Source: Lactarius indigo
Lineage: Eukaryota; Basidiomycota; Agaricomycetes; Russulales; Russulaceae
Assembly (NCBI GenBank): GCA_025766275.1
Contig: JAFKAC010000008.1
Location: 1,674,001 to 1,738,000 of the forward strand
Direction: 5' to 3'
DNA: 64,000 nt
Part shown: positions 9,707 through 22,453 of the stretch, piece by piece
Layout of the letters: every line of letters starts with the position of its first letter
How positions within the stretch are numbered: the first letter of the stretch is position 1
The notes under the pieces: generated by a model
Told to the model about the DNA's origin: nothing
The model's input: the letters and a program-made list of their open reading frames with translations, nothing else
The model's database searches: none
Translations under genes and position numbers: made by a program

Positions 9707-11767
9707 ATGTCGCTCGACGACGCTCCAACCTCCGCTGCAGAGTTAACCATCGATGCAGAACTGTCTACCGGCCCCCATACAACACCAGCAGATTCACCGC
9801 CACCGCAAGCGGAGGACCTCCCAGAAGGAGAGAACGAGGCGCCTACGCCACCCAATTCTCAGCCCATTCCCGAGCCTGACCCGGTGGTGATAGCAGCCGA
9901 GGCAGAGAAACTCAAAGAACAGGGAAACGATACTTTCAAGGTCGGGCGCTACGGCGATGCAATCGACCTATATACCAAAGCCATCGGTACGTGTGCATAA
10001 CCCCAGCCGACCCGCTCGCAGGAGCGCACGAATAGACGTGCCAACTGATGACGTGACGATGACGATGACGATGTCAATCCCCATCACCAGACCTGGTCCC
10101 TACCGAGCCCTCCTACCTCACGAACCGCGCAGCGGCATCCATCGCCATCAAGCGTTTCCGCCCCGCACTCGCGGACTGCCTACTCGCAGCCACGCTGCAA
10201 TCGACGGCATCCACAGGCGGCGCAGCGCCACCCAAGACGCTTCTGCGACTCGCGCGCTGCCAGCTCGCCCTCGCGCAGACTGCGGCGGCACTCTCGACGC
10301 TGCGCGCGGTGCTCGCGGTGGAGCCGGACAGCGCGCCTGCGGCGCAGATGCACGCGCGTGCGCTCGAACTCGAGGCGCATACGCGCAACCTCGTGGCGTC
10401 GCGGCAGCGCAGGGAGTGGGGTATGGCGCGTATCGCGCTCGACCGGTGTTTGCAGGCCGTCGAGGCGGAGGGGAGCGAGATTCCGACCGAGTGGCGGCAG
10501 TGGCGTGTTGAGCTCGAGCTCGCACGCGGGAACTGGGAAGGCGCGAATAGTGCTGCCAAGTGCGTTCCCCCTCATTTTTTTTTTCTTTCCACATTTTTTT
10601 TTTGCTCATTCCTGCTTCTACTTGGGTTGGCGCTCTGTTTTTGTCCTGCCTTTCCTCGCCCGGCCGGATCTAGCGATGCCTTGCGGCTGCAGTCAAACTC
10701 TCCCGACGTGCTTACGCTCCGTGGGCTCGTTCTCTTCCTCTGTGGGCGGCTCCCGCAGGCATTGCAGCACGCTCAATCTGCACTTCGGTACGACCCCGGT
10801 CATGAACCTGCACAACTTTTGCGCAAACGGGTGAAAGACGTGGAACGGCTAAAGGAGGAGGGAAATCGAGCGTTCAAGCTGGGTAAGCTACACGAGGCGC
10901 TGAGCAGGTACTCCGATGCGCTCGAGGTAGGTTCTTGGTCCAATAAATCTTCATTCTAAACCTCACGACTCACCAGCGAGTCGGAGAGAACGAAGATGAG
11001 GGCAAAGGTGGCCAGCTCCGTGCGACGTTGCTCTCTAACCGTGCCACTACACTCGTCAAAGTACGTCTCGCTCGACGATGGCCTCATCCGTGCGTGCGTT
11101 TTTGATCTGGACATGCAGCTCTCCCGCTACGACGACGCCCTGGTCGACACCGAGGCGTCCCTGGTTATCCAGCCGGGTTCCTTCAAGGCGTTACGCACGC
11201 GCGCGCGCATTCGGCTGCACAACGAACAGTATGACGATGCGATCGCGGACTTCCGCTCCGCGATCGAGCAGGCCGAGTTCGAGGGCGCAGACGCCGACGT
11301 ACGCGCGCTGCGTGGTGAGCTCAAGCGCGCCGAGGCGGCACTCAGACGCAGCAAGACCAAGGACTACTACAAGATCCTCGGCGTGGCGCGCGACTGCAAC
11401 GAAGCTGACATCAAAAAAGCGTACCGGCGCGAATCGCTCAAGCACCATCCAGACAAGGTGCGTCTGGCTAATTTTTTTTTTTTTTTGATTTCTTTTAATG
11501 CTTTGCCTTTGGCAGGGAGGTGACGAAGAAAAGTTCAAGCTGGTCGTCGAGGCTCACGCGGTGCTTTCGGACCCGCGCCGGCGTGAACGATATGATCTAG
11601 GCGAGGATGAGGACGGCATGACTGACTCATCGTCACACATGCGTGGCGGCCCCGGCGGGATGAACCCTGCCGACTTCGCTAGTATGTTCGCGCAGTTCGG
11701 TGGCGGCGGCGGCGGCGGCGGATTCCCCTTCGGCTCGTCGAGCCCACACGGATTCCGTGGGTTCTAG
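9707..11767 (+). CDS. DNAJC7-like: TPR and J-domain co-chaperone, DNAJC7-type
   Basis: Six exons (9707-9986, 10091-10559, 10674-10926, 10977-11060, 11119-11457, 11516-11767) sum to 1677 nt, 558 residues. After an acidic, proline-rich leader, TPR repeats start at ~residue 65 ([20 protein letters not shown]), recur near 300 ([21 protein letters not shown]) and near 365 ([19 protein letters not shown]). A J domain follows from ~443 ([10 protein letters not shown]..) with the HPD triad at ~472-474 in SLKHHPDK, the motif that stimulates Hsp70 ATPase. The C-terminus is Gly/Phe-rich ([13 protein letters not shown]). This order is that of DNAJC7/TPR2, a cytosolic co-chaperone moving clients between Hsp90 and Hsp70. 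Intron 5 splits the J domain right after HPDK. It is convergent with the UBX gene, 208 bp apart. Confidence 0.9.
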
Positions 11768-11975
11768 CGTGGCTCTGGCTCGCAGCTATCTGTCCTTATA
11801 CCGAGGAGAGCACAGGGGGATCTTTCTGACGAGGCTACTACATAATAGATACCGTCCCATGCTATTGATGCCGTTTGCAATCCCTTGGAGATACACACCT
11901 GGGGATCAGTATGGTATTGTACACCATCGCCGAGTTTCAACAAAAAGTGCAATGGATAATCTACAGCATTACACC

Positions 11976-13503
11976 CTATGATGCAATCAGGACCTGTGAG
12001 GACAAACGGTTTCGTGAGTCGCAAATCGCGTAAAAAAAAAAAGGCACGACGTACGGCGGATGGTGTCAGCCCCAAATCACGAAGGGACCTGGAAAAATCT
12101 GACGCGGAAAATTGTTTCCTAAAGATATTTTTTGAGTGATCAACGAAGAGAACAGCACAAGTAAGGGAGGCAACGCACCGAGGAAACTGCTGGGTGAATG
12201 TGACCGTGTCGACATCTACGGTCAAAGTCTGGCCAGCAACAAATTCCGCCACCTGACGCAACGCTGTTCGCAACGACAACGACAATCAGGGTTCTCCCTT
12301 GGAATTAAAACGAACGACCAAAAGACCCAACTGGAATCACTGGGCAGCGTGGTGGTCAGCGGTTGTCCACCACTCGCAAGCCGGATCTGCAGGCGCGTGT
12401 CCTTGAACTCGCGCCCAGGAACTGAAGTGGTCGTAGGAGCAGCGGAAGGGGCGGAGGGGCCTGCAGCTTCTGCTGGCGGTGCCGCGCCATCGCGCAAAGC
12501 TTTCTCTTGCGCTGCCTTCTGTGCGCGGCTGCGTTTGTCGGCCTCGATCTGCGCTTTGATTGCTGCGAGGGCCTTCTTGTCGTCCTCCTTTTCTAAAACA
12601 TCGTTTCACTTAGCGACCCATGACGAAGGGGGAATGAGGAGGGAAGACGAACCGCGGCGTTTCGCCTCAAGGTCCTTTAGAATCTGCTTGTTCTTCAGAT
12701 CTTCTTTGATCTGTGAGGCCTCCTAATCCACGGCATGAAGTCGTCAGCTGTTGCCTGCGAAGCGATTTGGGAAGCCCAGCGCGTACTTTTCCTGCCTTGC
12801 GTCGGATGAGCTCGTTCGCTTTCGCCTCTTTCGCCTCCTCTGCAGCTTTCTTGGCGCGCTTCTCGTTCATCTTTTCGCGCAATTCGATAAGTTTCTGTTG
12901 TTTCTCTTCCTCGGTGAGCGGCTTGATCTGCAGCACTCCGTAAAAGTGTGAGATGAGGACACCAATGCAAAGGAGAACCCGCACGCACCTCCTCAGTAGA
13001 TTCTTCGAACTGATCGTGCCCGCTCTTTTCAGCGTGGAAGTTAGCGAGCGCAGTGTTCTTGAATATCTTTCCGCACTCTGAGCACTTGATGCTCTGTAAA
13101 CGATGACCTTATAAACAGGAGCTTCTGATGCAACAGAAATAGTCCAGCCGCTCACCCTCGCTTCAACGCCGGCGTCAGAATCGGCCTGAGCTGCGGCTCC
13201 TGGACTGACCCCGTACACAGCGCGTAGCGCGGCTGTTTCTTCATCGTCGTCCTCATCCATCGGCACGCTTTGGGGTTGTTCAGACGACGTCGCGGCCGCC
13301 CCAGATGTAGCATCGGGTATTGGGTCATCGTTGTGTTCGAGGATGAAATCCATGGCAGGCTGCAGACCCTTATTATTTGTGGCACGCAGAGCCCCTACGC
13401 GGGTTCTTTGGCTTCATACACGCGCTGGATCATTGCCTAGAAACGTACATTCGACCCTGGCAGGGTCAAAGCCCATTGAGATGAGAACGTCTTTGTCGGA
13501 CAT
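11976..13503 (-). CDS. UBA - C2H2 zinc finger - UBX domain protein (UBXN1-like p97/Cdc48 adaptor)
   Basis: Nine exons from ATG 13501-13503: 13449-13503, 13156-13394, 12989-13093, 12787-12927, 12653-12722, 12332-12592, 12179-12263, 12055-12118, 11976-11993. They total 1038 nt and 345 residues in one frame. An N-terminal UBA domain (LISMGFDPARVEWALRATNN) spans residues ~5-45. A C2H2 finger (CSECGKIFKNTALANFHAEKSGH) lies in exon 3 at ~100-122, followed by a charged coiled coil (~135-225). A C-terminal UBX domain starts at TRLQIRLASGG and ends SLRDLGLTPSAVLIAS. UBA binds ubiquitin and UBX binds the N domain of Cdc48/p97. The last exon codes only five residues plus stop. Divergent from the Rtp1 gene with 121 bp between start codons. 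Confidence 0.85.
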
Positions 13504-13624
13504 GGTGGGTGAAGAAACAGATACAGGCGCTTGCTGCGGTGAGGATGACTCTCACACTTGGCTTACGCGCTCCATTGTCATCCTGAGCGTGCAACAATGA
13601 CTATTTTCTTCAAACCCTGACAAT

Positions 13625-16600
13625 ATGGAGGACCTCTCACGTTGGCTTTCTGCAGGGTCTCTACTTATACATAGCGAGAAAGGCGGCCCTGCGACAAACC
13701 TTCGAGCAGTTCTTCTTGCGCGACTGGCTCAATATCGCGCGCAGCGCGAGCTTCCTGAACATGACGATGGCGACCTCTCACTGGAACAGGCTCAGGAGGA
13801 GACAGCACAAGAGGCCTTATCGGTCGTAGAAAGCGTTCAGAGAATACTCGACCAGGATGCATCCCCGGCTCCTGCGGTTTCCGGGGAGGACACACCCGAT
13901 AGAGGGCCCGCCATAGGCACGCGAGACATCTCGCAGCTCCGCACTCTCCTCTCTATCGTCTTTAAATGGGGTACCGAACCCTTGCTTGCGCACGTACAAG
14001 TCGTGTGGCCAGCAAAAGGCCGCACCCAGACGCAGCTTGTTGATGCAAACGACGCCCCTCACTCGTATGAAAGACTCACCACTATGACACGACGGTTGCT
14101 CTTCTTGTTGTTCCCACGCGGAGTGCAGGGGACTCTCCCACAAACGCTCATCACGTCTACGCTCTTAAATCGTCATGTCACAGATATTCTACGCCCTGCA
14201 ATCGCGCTTGGGTGGGTCCCAAAGGCCATGTCTCCCGAGTCTTTCCCAGTAGTGGACGATTTCAGACCCTTGGTAATGCGCTTGATGTCAATGTACGAGC
14301 TCCATTCGACCGCACACAGACCATAGAGCTGAGTATGGTCTCTGCAGCCTACCGCCATCGCAGACCATCGCGTCTCTTGGTGCCATTATGTCGTCCTCTC
14401 CACCGCCTCCGCAACACGTCCACAAATCCTGCGCATCTTTACTCAGCCGACAACTGATGCGCCCGGATGGCGTCCGTGGTTTGCTCGCAGCGGTATTCGG
14501 CGAGGGCGAGTCGGAACAATCACCACTTGAGAAGCTCTTGCACGTTTCTCTGGTACTCGGCACAGTTCCTTCGGCCGTTAGTGCTGAGGTACGTGGGCGA
14601 TACTAGTCTCAGACATTTTATAATGCGGTCGTAGGACTACTTCCGTTCCGTCGTTTCATGTTTGGTCGAATTACTCAAGACGAAGGTCTCTCCTGCTTAC
14701 ATCCGCGCGGCGTCTTTTTCGCTCTCGCGCATGATTACGGCAGAAGGCAACACACGTTATCACTCGCTTGTATCCGGCGTGCTTCTTTCGTTGTTGCATG
14801 ATCCAATTCTTCTCATTACGCCCGATTTATCGACGTCCGAGGAAACTAAAACGCTCACACCTGTTGAGGTGATTCAAATTATTCAGACATTCCTGACAAA
14901 CACAGACCCCGCTCCAAGTCTTGTTTCAACCGTCCTGTCGCCAATTGTGACATCACTATATGCACTGCTTGGGACTCTCGCACGCACGAAGACGGCAGAT
15001 CCGACGCTAAGGGAGTCGGTCCGTGGTTTACTGGTCGCTTGGGGACGCATGGTCTCCACGGACGAAGCCGTCGCGATTTTATGGGCGTGCGTCAACGGTC
15101 AAGGTGGTGAATGGGTCGTCAACACCGATGGAGGTGTGACACGTGTAGAAAAGTGCGTTCGATAACCATTACTGCTCGCGCAAAATTAATGTCCAAAACA
15201 AGACAAGAGAAAGACCCGTCTTTGGCACTCTTTACACCAGACGATCTCAAAAAGGCCGAAGAGAGCGGCGCTCTTGACGTCGATGCGAACTTCTTGGATC
15301 TACATCCCGACCCCGTGCGCTTTGTGGCCTTCTTGAAGTCGCTGGATCGACCGGATGTCGCATCAGAAGTTTTCGTCCGGCTTCTTGAGGGCTACCGAGA
15401 GTTGAAATCAGACAGCGACGGCGATCCTCTACGGTAATCGCAACAACACCAGCTTCTGCCGCTTTTTCACGCTTATGTACCCCTTTAGAACACTGCTTTT
15501 CTTACAACTAATCGTTCAGGTTCAAACACAAATGTCAAAAGATGGCCCATCTTCTAGCAATATCCTCAGCAAGCCTGAGCATGTCTTCTCGTTCATCAAG
15601 CATGCCTTGCAAAGTGACAGTACTATCCAAAGCCCCGAACCCAAGGCGGGTCTGAAAGAGCCTGGCGTACGCCAAGGGATGACAATGAAGGATCTTCGCA
15701 TCGTTCCTACGGAAGATCAAGAAGACGATTTGGATATGGGGGGTGATAGCGACGATGAGACACCTAATCAGGAGGTGGCGCAGCCCGACAGCGAGATGAC
15801 AGTCACTGCTCTCAATCTGCTCCTTAGTGTACTTGAAGGTAAAACTTTTCACGTTCACCAAAACATTTCGCTTATTGACATCATCAGCAAACCCGAACCT
15901 CTCTGCACAGTCGGCCCCAGTTCTCAATGAAATTCTGGAAGACGTTGAACGACTAGCAAAGGCACCCTCCGAGCCCGTTCGCGCACTCGCCCGCGAGGGA
16001 CGGATGGTGCTCACGGTCCGTCTCGCGTCTGCCTCAACGGCATCCTCCGGTCCCGCCCAGGAGCCCGAGGAAGAGCAGATCCGGTCCACCTATCAAAGGG
16101 CACTCAAGCTCCTGCAAGACGCCTTACTCCCCGTGCGCGCACACGGACTACTCCTCCTGCGCGAACTAGTGACAACCCGCGCAGGCACCGCCCCACACGA
16201 GGTGGTTCGCGCGCTCGAGCCTGCCATCCGCGACGTGTTCCTGCAGGCAGTCCAGGACGACGACTCGTACATATTTCTGAACGCCGTGCAGGGCCTCGCT
16301 GCGCTTGCGGACTCTTTTGGCTCTGAGGCGCTGGGCGGGCTGGTAGGAGTTTACGCTGGAGGGTTGCAGGGGGTCGGCGCGGGTGCACTCACGCAACAGG
16401 ATGTTGACATGCGTCTCCGTGTTGGGGAGGCTCTCGGGCAGGTCATTCGGCGATGCGGGGAGACGCTGCCACGGTATGGTCAGTTTCCACTTTCAATCAC
16501 TCGAGATTTTTTGTTTCTTATAAGCGTGTATTATTTTTGGGGTTGGTTGGGAACAGCCGACGTTCTAGTTCCCCGGCTGTTCTCGCTTGTTCGCAGCTCG

Positions 16601-17086
16601 TATCTGCCCACGACTATACGCACATCCTCCCTTTCCCTCCTCGCGACATGCGCCGACACCGCCGACCTCGCCCTGCTACCCTACGCTCACGACCTTGCTA
16701 ACGCGATGCTCGATCTCTTGCAAGTCGAGGGCGGCGCGTCTGCGCGCGCAGCAGACGTGAATCACCCGCCAACAGAGGCGGCGAGCATGGACACCGAGCC
16801 CACGACAGCCGACGCGAAGTTCCCGCCGTTCCGCCGTGCGTCGCTGCACTTCCTCGGTGTGCTCGTGCGCGCGTACACGCGACGCGCATTTGCCTCGTCC
16901 CCGTCCGGTGTCGGAACAGCTGCTCGCGGCAATATTCCGCTGGGCGGTGACGATTTCCCCACGAGGCGCGCGGCTACGACGCTGGGGTATGTCGGAGCGA
17001 CGGATACAGACGCGGTTGTACGGGTTATGGCGCGGGAGGTGGGTGAGGCCGTGCGCACGCTGGAACGCTCGCGCGTTGGCCTTTGA
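13625..17086 (+). CDS. RTP1: Rtp1/TANGO6-type factor for RNA polymerase II nuclear import
   Basis: Seven exons (13625-14292, 14348-14588, 14635-15152, 15203-15433, 15489-15838, 15888-16478, 16557-17086) sum to 3129 nt, 1042 residues, with a closed frame. The product is an all-helical HEAT/ARM-like solenoid. Two family landmarks are visible: the middle TLLFLQLIVQVQTQMSKDGP region near 560, and the C-terminal HEAT block DDSYIFLNAVQGLAALADSFG near 790 with YADVLVPRLFSLVRSSYLP after it, which matches the Rtp1/TANGO6 C-terminal domains. In yeast Rtp1 helps RNA polymerase II subunits assemble and enter the nucleus; animal TANGO6 is linked to secretion. Introns are 46-78 bp. The family call is good; function in this fungus is inferred. 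Confidence 0.8.
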
Positions 17087-18880
17087 AATAAAATGAAAAA
17101 AGGCGAGCCAAAGCTATCTCTACTCTAGGCCCTTCTCTCAGCATCATGCTAACCATACTTATACAGTCTTCTCGTTGGTTCGGACGTGATCGAGTATAGT
17201 GGTTTATAATCATGGCTAGGATGGTTGTGTTGGTTGGAAGTCCGATTGGAGTCCGAGACGAACCTTACACAGTATTCCTCCGAACTTGACTTGGTGTTGT
17301 AGTATGCTGTTGGCGCATAGCAACACATCGAACTCGCTAACTGGAACACCTAATCCTATCTACTCTTGTCGTGCACATCACAAGTTAAAATCGCGCGTGT
17401 TTGTCTATGCGTGCTACCGTTCTCGCTTTGGTTTTCAAAATGCTGGACCGGCTTCGTTGCCACCAAGGTTGTCACATTGAATCGCCTACTGAGTCACGAC
17501 TGGGCTAAAAAATTTTCCCCCTCACCTCACAGTATTGGCAATGTGTGTCAGTAGTCTATGCATTTTCTCACTACTCTCGTGCGCGTCATTCGAGCCTCCT
17601 CGCCGGTGGAAGAGGGGGCGAGTAGACCCAGCGGCGCACAAACCGTCGCATCGCCCACTGTTACTTGGTGCACACCTGGCTCTGGCTCTTCATTTAGATC
17701 TAGATTGAGGTACTAAACAACTGCTCTCGTCGTATATCAACTTTGCAGTTACATTTCCCCCCAGGGGGTATCGACAGAGGTAAGAAATGCGATAAACGGG
17801 CGTAGATGCGGTCCAGCTTTTTGAATGTAAAACCGTGACGCACCATGAGATCGACTATGGTGTACGAGACCCTAAGCTGGCAGTGGGGCTGTGCTTGCCG
17901 CTGCTGTAGTCCTTAATTGTACTCAAGCTATAACTTAGTGGGCATTAGCGGGGCACAAAAGTTGGATCAACGCCGATCGCCTAGTACGACGCCAGTCCCC
18001 GGCGGCTTCCCATATAGAGTAACAAAAACATAGCATTTCCGCACTGATCGGGCTCCTATAAAATAAAACTGAGCCAAGGCGACGGGAAATCACATATCGA
18101 AGATACGTCGGCGGGGCCCACACAGAGCAAGCTGACCAATGCAGTGACAGGCAGGGCTGGTGAGAAGTGCGCGGCCTCAAAAGGGCGTTATCGTATGCCA
18201 GTGCGTGACGAACGAGTACGGCAGCATCGAGAGTCAGCGGTGCAGTTCGGTAGGATTGAATTAGGCAACTAGGTACTACAACCGATAGCTAGCTCAAAAT
18301 TCTCCCCGAACCAGCTGGTCGCGCGAGGAGAATGAAAAAAACAAAAACAAAAAAAACAATGGAGACAGTGACTGACCGCATTTGCCTGCCAAGAATTCTT
18401 TCAGCAGAAATGAACTTCCCTCCTGTAAAATACCTTTCATTTGTTCATGCAAAGTAGTGTATCCATACCTGCACTGAATCACAAAGCGCTCCTTTGTCAT
18501 TCCCCATGCACATGCGAAGCATGGCTCGCTAGTTAGTAAAATATTAAAACAACCGTGACTGTAAGGCCCGACGCTGATCGTCAGCCAAAGGCGAATCAAC
18601 TGTTCGTTAACCCAGCTCGCAGTACACACTATCGCCAAGTCTTCTCATCGCATCTTCTCACCGAAAGTCCCATTTGAAACCAACCCAAATCTTACGACTG
18701 CTGCATGCTGCATACTGTACCGGAATAACCCGTCCCAGAGCTTCGTCATATCCTTTTTTGAAAGATTTGAAGGGGAGGAGAGTGATTGGATTGTCAGCTG
18801 CCATCTAGTTGGAGCAGCATGTGGGCGAGGCCACCAACGCTCGGATCTCAAAGCGTGGAAACAACCTTCAAAAAAGAGTG
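17087..18880. other. Gene-free interval
   Basis: About 1.8 kb between Rtp1 and the kinase-like gene. Open frames are short and lack splice or family support. A purine-rich stretch (AAAAAACAAAAACAAAAAAAAC-like) occurs near 18330-18360. I see no tRNA or repeat unit. Confidence 0.5.
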
Positions 18881-20823
18881 TTACTCTACCTCATCGAGTA
18901 GGCGTACCAGCTTTTTCAGTTCCTCGCAGGTCTCAGGGTCGCACCGATGCTCGAAGGAATCCCCAAAGTCAACGACGCGTATTTCACCATCGGCGTCGCA
19001 CGTGAAATGCGACGCCGCCGCCGGAAAACCAAGGCCAGATCCGTGCACTTTGCGCGCGTGCCTCGCGATGGCTCTCCTGCACGCATAACCGACAAAGCCA
19101 CTGTCAGATCTGGGGAGGGGGGAGGTCGGAACGAGCGCCCGTGATTGCACGCACCTCTGTCGTGGGCTGCAGTCGCGGAAGTTCTTCAGCTTCGGACCTG
19201 TGTCCTCCAGCACGATGACATAGAACTCGCCGCGATACGTGTAGGTACCCCAGTAGCGCGGAACGGTGGTGCCCTCGATGCGCGGGACCGAGAGGAAGCG
19301 CTCGTAAGCGCATGCCTCGCGGTGCGCAGACTCGATGTGCTCGTGCAGGAAGAGCTTCGCAAGAACCTGCATCGACTGGTCCAGCGTGCCGCGCCATGCC
19401 TCGAGGCAACCCTCGTACGCGACATGCTCGCACAGCACGAGCTGGTGTTGTGGCTCGGGTAATTCGGGCGGATCCGGGAGTGTTCCGAGGGCGGGACAGT
19501 CTTTCGGGACGGGCGGGATGATGGGGGAAGAGGTATGGAGCGGGGTGGCCGACAGCCGGGGGGCCGCCTCCTGCTGCTGCAAACGCGCCCGGCGAAGAAG
19601 ACGGGCAGTGGGAGAAACCCCCGCAGCCTTGTACGAGAAGGCCAGAACCTGCAGTCACTCAGCGGCTGCTTTCAGAAGGCCAGCGGCGGGTAGCCGACGC
19701 ACTTGCTCTTGGGACACACTACTGCCTGGTACGACGGTCTCTGTTCCTGAGAAGTGTTTCCGTTCGGTGGTAGTGGTGCTACTCGGGAGGACAGGCCCTA
19801 GACTTTCCAATTCACAGGCCGCGGGAAAGAGGAGGGGATCCCTTAGACCTGCCAAAATCATAGCTGTAAGAAGGGCCGGCAGTGGCTTGTCCTCGAGATC
19901 TGACACGCCGGAGTCTTCAGGGTGTTCAGATGAGACCCAGTATGCTGGAGACACTAACAGAGTGTGACCAAGTTCAAGGCGGGGGTCTGGAACAAATATG
20001 TGAAGGGGACAGAACCTCTTTCAGTGGGCGTACCGATCTCCACAAGACGAAAAACGGTCGTGCTGAAGAGTATTGCGAATCTAACATTCGCGGCGAGCAT
20101 GCGGTAGCCGATCTGGACGCAAGACCGTGTTAAATACGGAAGTGACACACAGATTCAAACGCAAACCTGAACAAGAACTGCAGGCAGACCCTCATGTGTA
20201 GAGGAAGATTGTAAAACAAGGCCAGATTGTAAGTCAGGCAAGTCGCGTATGGCCTCATGGGAATAGTCTTGTCCGACCAGGACCACGTAGTCGCCGCACA
20301 CTGTAGACCAGTCATTGCGCCACGAGTTAGGCTGGCGCGGGATGGTAAATGTAACTTTGTCGAGAACCAGATTAAATGCGAGCGTTAGACCTCGCACTGC
20401 GACGAAGGCCACCCCACCGATAGTCACGCGGACATCTGTAGTGACATCCATTCCGGAATAGCCGCGACCAGCCATCCCGATTTCCCTAGGGAGATAATCA
20501 AGGCAAGTCGCCAGATTGTCCGGTATGTCCGAAGTCCACAGTGGGGCGCCAGTGAAGGAAAAGGCACCAGGGCTGGCAAGGAAACCTGGTAGGGCACCGA
20601 GAAGTCGGTCCGGAAGCGACGGCTCTAAGCGAGCAAACCTAGGCACTAGGGTGGGCTCAGGCTGCAGCACGGCGGTCCAACGAGGAGTTGAATTCAAAAT
20701 AGGATCTCCGTCAATGGGCATGCGTGTGGGGATGATGTAGTCGATAAATTGGGACCAAGGTTTGGAGATGTTGCCCTCGTTCCAATTTTCGGGGGTGACA
20801 GCAGGGAGAGGGATACTGGCCAT
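18881..20823 (-). CDS. Two-part protein: unknown N-terminal domain joined to a degenerate protein-kinase-like domain
   Basis: Five exons from ATG 20821-20823 (20167-20823, 20016-20112, 19703-19953, 19155-19648, 18881-19076) sum to 1695 nt and 564 residues. All four introns are 54-78 bp with good borders. Residues 1-~335 (MASIPLPAVTPENWNEGN.. to ..HFSGTETVVPG) match nothing I can name. They include a hydrophobic, possibly membrane-linked block (LAANVRFAILFSTTVFRLVE) near 230-250. From ~395 a kinase-like fold can be seen: VLAKLF (VAIK-like lysine), VPRYWGTYTYRGEFYVIVLED (hinge), and VVDFGDS (DFG). The HxD loop is altered to HGSGLGF and the chain stops about 25 residues after DFG, so the lobe is truncated. 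Probably a pseudokinase of a mushroom-specific family. Splitting it into two genes is less likely because the exon phases join exactly. Confidence 0.6.
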
Positions 20824-20987
20824 GGTATTCGCGCTGTGAGTTATCAGTGTCAGTAGGGGAGAAAATAAAAGTGAGGTGAGAGAGCCACGGGCTCTATTAT
20901 GTACCGTCTGGTTTTTAAGCGGTGCTGGCGATACAAAGCAGTGGTCTAAATCCCAAGCTTGAAGGTATATCATCATTAAATTTTCGT

Positions 20988-21839
20988 TCACTCCGTATCC
21001 GCCTTCAAGTTTCCGATTGTTGTTGCCGTTTCGAAAGTCCGAATAACCTGTCCCGTGACTTGAATACAAAATGAGACGGCTGTAACGTCTCGCTTCCACG
21101 TCAATTGGCCTGTACGTCGGTTGAACAAACGAAAGACGAGGAAGGACGCCAGGTGGGGATCCGAGGGAACGGCTGCCGTCGTCCACATAAAGGGGTTCGG
21201 GATCAGATCGCCTAGTGTGCCGCTTGAAATTGTAGCTCTGTTGGAAATTTTGGGACTTCCGACCCGTCTCAAGCTAGAGTCACCTATGCTTGGCCGGTCT
21301 ATGCCGGAGTGTAGTCTGAGCCACGGCACGTGCTCGTTCTTCTTTTTCGTTCTCAAGTTGCTACCTGTCCATCCAAACTCTCGACTGGTCCTGCCACGCC
21401 CAGTAATTGCCAGGATCGGTAATGAGATTCTGGCCTTCGTCAGCTCGCTCTAAGAGGGTCCCACCTTCCCGTCGCGACCTCGTCTTGGAAATACAAACGG
21501 TAACCTCATGATCACTTGTACCTGCTGGAGATATTTTCCATGGGGTCCAGAGGGAAATCCAGCGATCTGAATAAATGCGGATGGAAGAACACTACGTCTC
21601 TGACCATACGATTCCCATGCATCTCCAACAAGCACTACCCATTTCCAGATTGCCCTTGAGGCACCCCTATTGCAGTTCGGTGGGTCCACACAGTTCCACA
21701 CAGACTCGGAAGATCTATGAGAAAATCGGGCAGATTTATTGCGACCAAATATCTGTGACGACTGGGGAGGCCAGAGGAATGTTTCTGACACACGCTCAGA
21801 AACGGACTTGGTTCGATGCCATGAAGTAGTCAGAAACAC
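20988..21839 (-). CDS. Hypothetical protein, partial gene model
   Basis: Two coding-like exons on the minus strand, about 21522-21839 (upstream limit uncertain, no ATG chosen) and 20988-21449, joined by a 72-bp GTACAAG..TTAG intron in phase 0. The first contains SRAIWKWVVLVGDAWESYG, the second FLVFRLFNRRTGQLTWKRD. Both look like folded protein with ordered hydrophobics and aromatics. I do not recognise the family. Upstream exons or start are not located, so this may be a remnant. It lies upstream of the kinase-like gene on the same strand. Confidence 0.3.
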
Positions 21840-22453
21840 ACCGCGCAGCGGAGAGAGGTCGATGGACTCAGATGGCGGTCAAGAAAATCTAGAGACTCGG
21901 ATACACGGTAGGAGAAAGAGGGATCGAAAATCTGATGGTCTGATGCGTTACAGCCTGCAAAGAACAGTCCAATATCATGGTATTCACACATTCACGCAGC
22001 GATATTCATGACAAGTTGACAGCGAGGGCAATGCCACAAAATGTGTAGCAGATAGAGCAAGGGATGCAGCCATATTCAAGGTTATTCACTCACAATATGA
22101 TTCCAGCGGACTCGGAATTACAGTAACACAGTTGATACGCCACACAGCCCAGTCACTTTTATTCGAATCAATTCATCGGGAATTTGACTGGGCTTACAGC
22201 TGGTTCTATAACGATTGTCCCATGGTGACCATTTTTTGGAAATAGGCGAGGTTTCAATATTTGAATGGGTAACCCCGCCACTGAGATCTGAGACGGCACA
22301 GCTGCAGAGTATAGCAACACAGATGACCGTTCCATACAGTAACCCCAATTGTTACAAGATAGCTATTCTATAACCCTAATTCTGCGAGATGACCCGATTT
22401 CCTGAGAATCTCTCCCTCAACGGCGTCAGAGCTCTGACAGTCGAACGTGATAG

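Noticed and set aside
22118..22348. 76-codon minus-strand frame starting with a signal-peptide-like segment (LLYGTVICVAILCSCAV)
   Set aside because: Interesting as a small secreted protein, but it has no clear continuation or homologue and may simply be hydrophobic by chance; not strong enough for a feature.
22368..22378. TAACCCTAA telomere-like motif
   Set aside because: A single copy within ordinary sequence is expected by chance and is not an interstitial telomere array.
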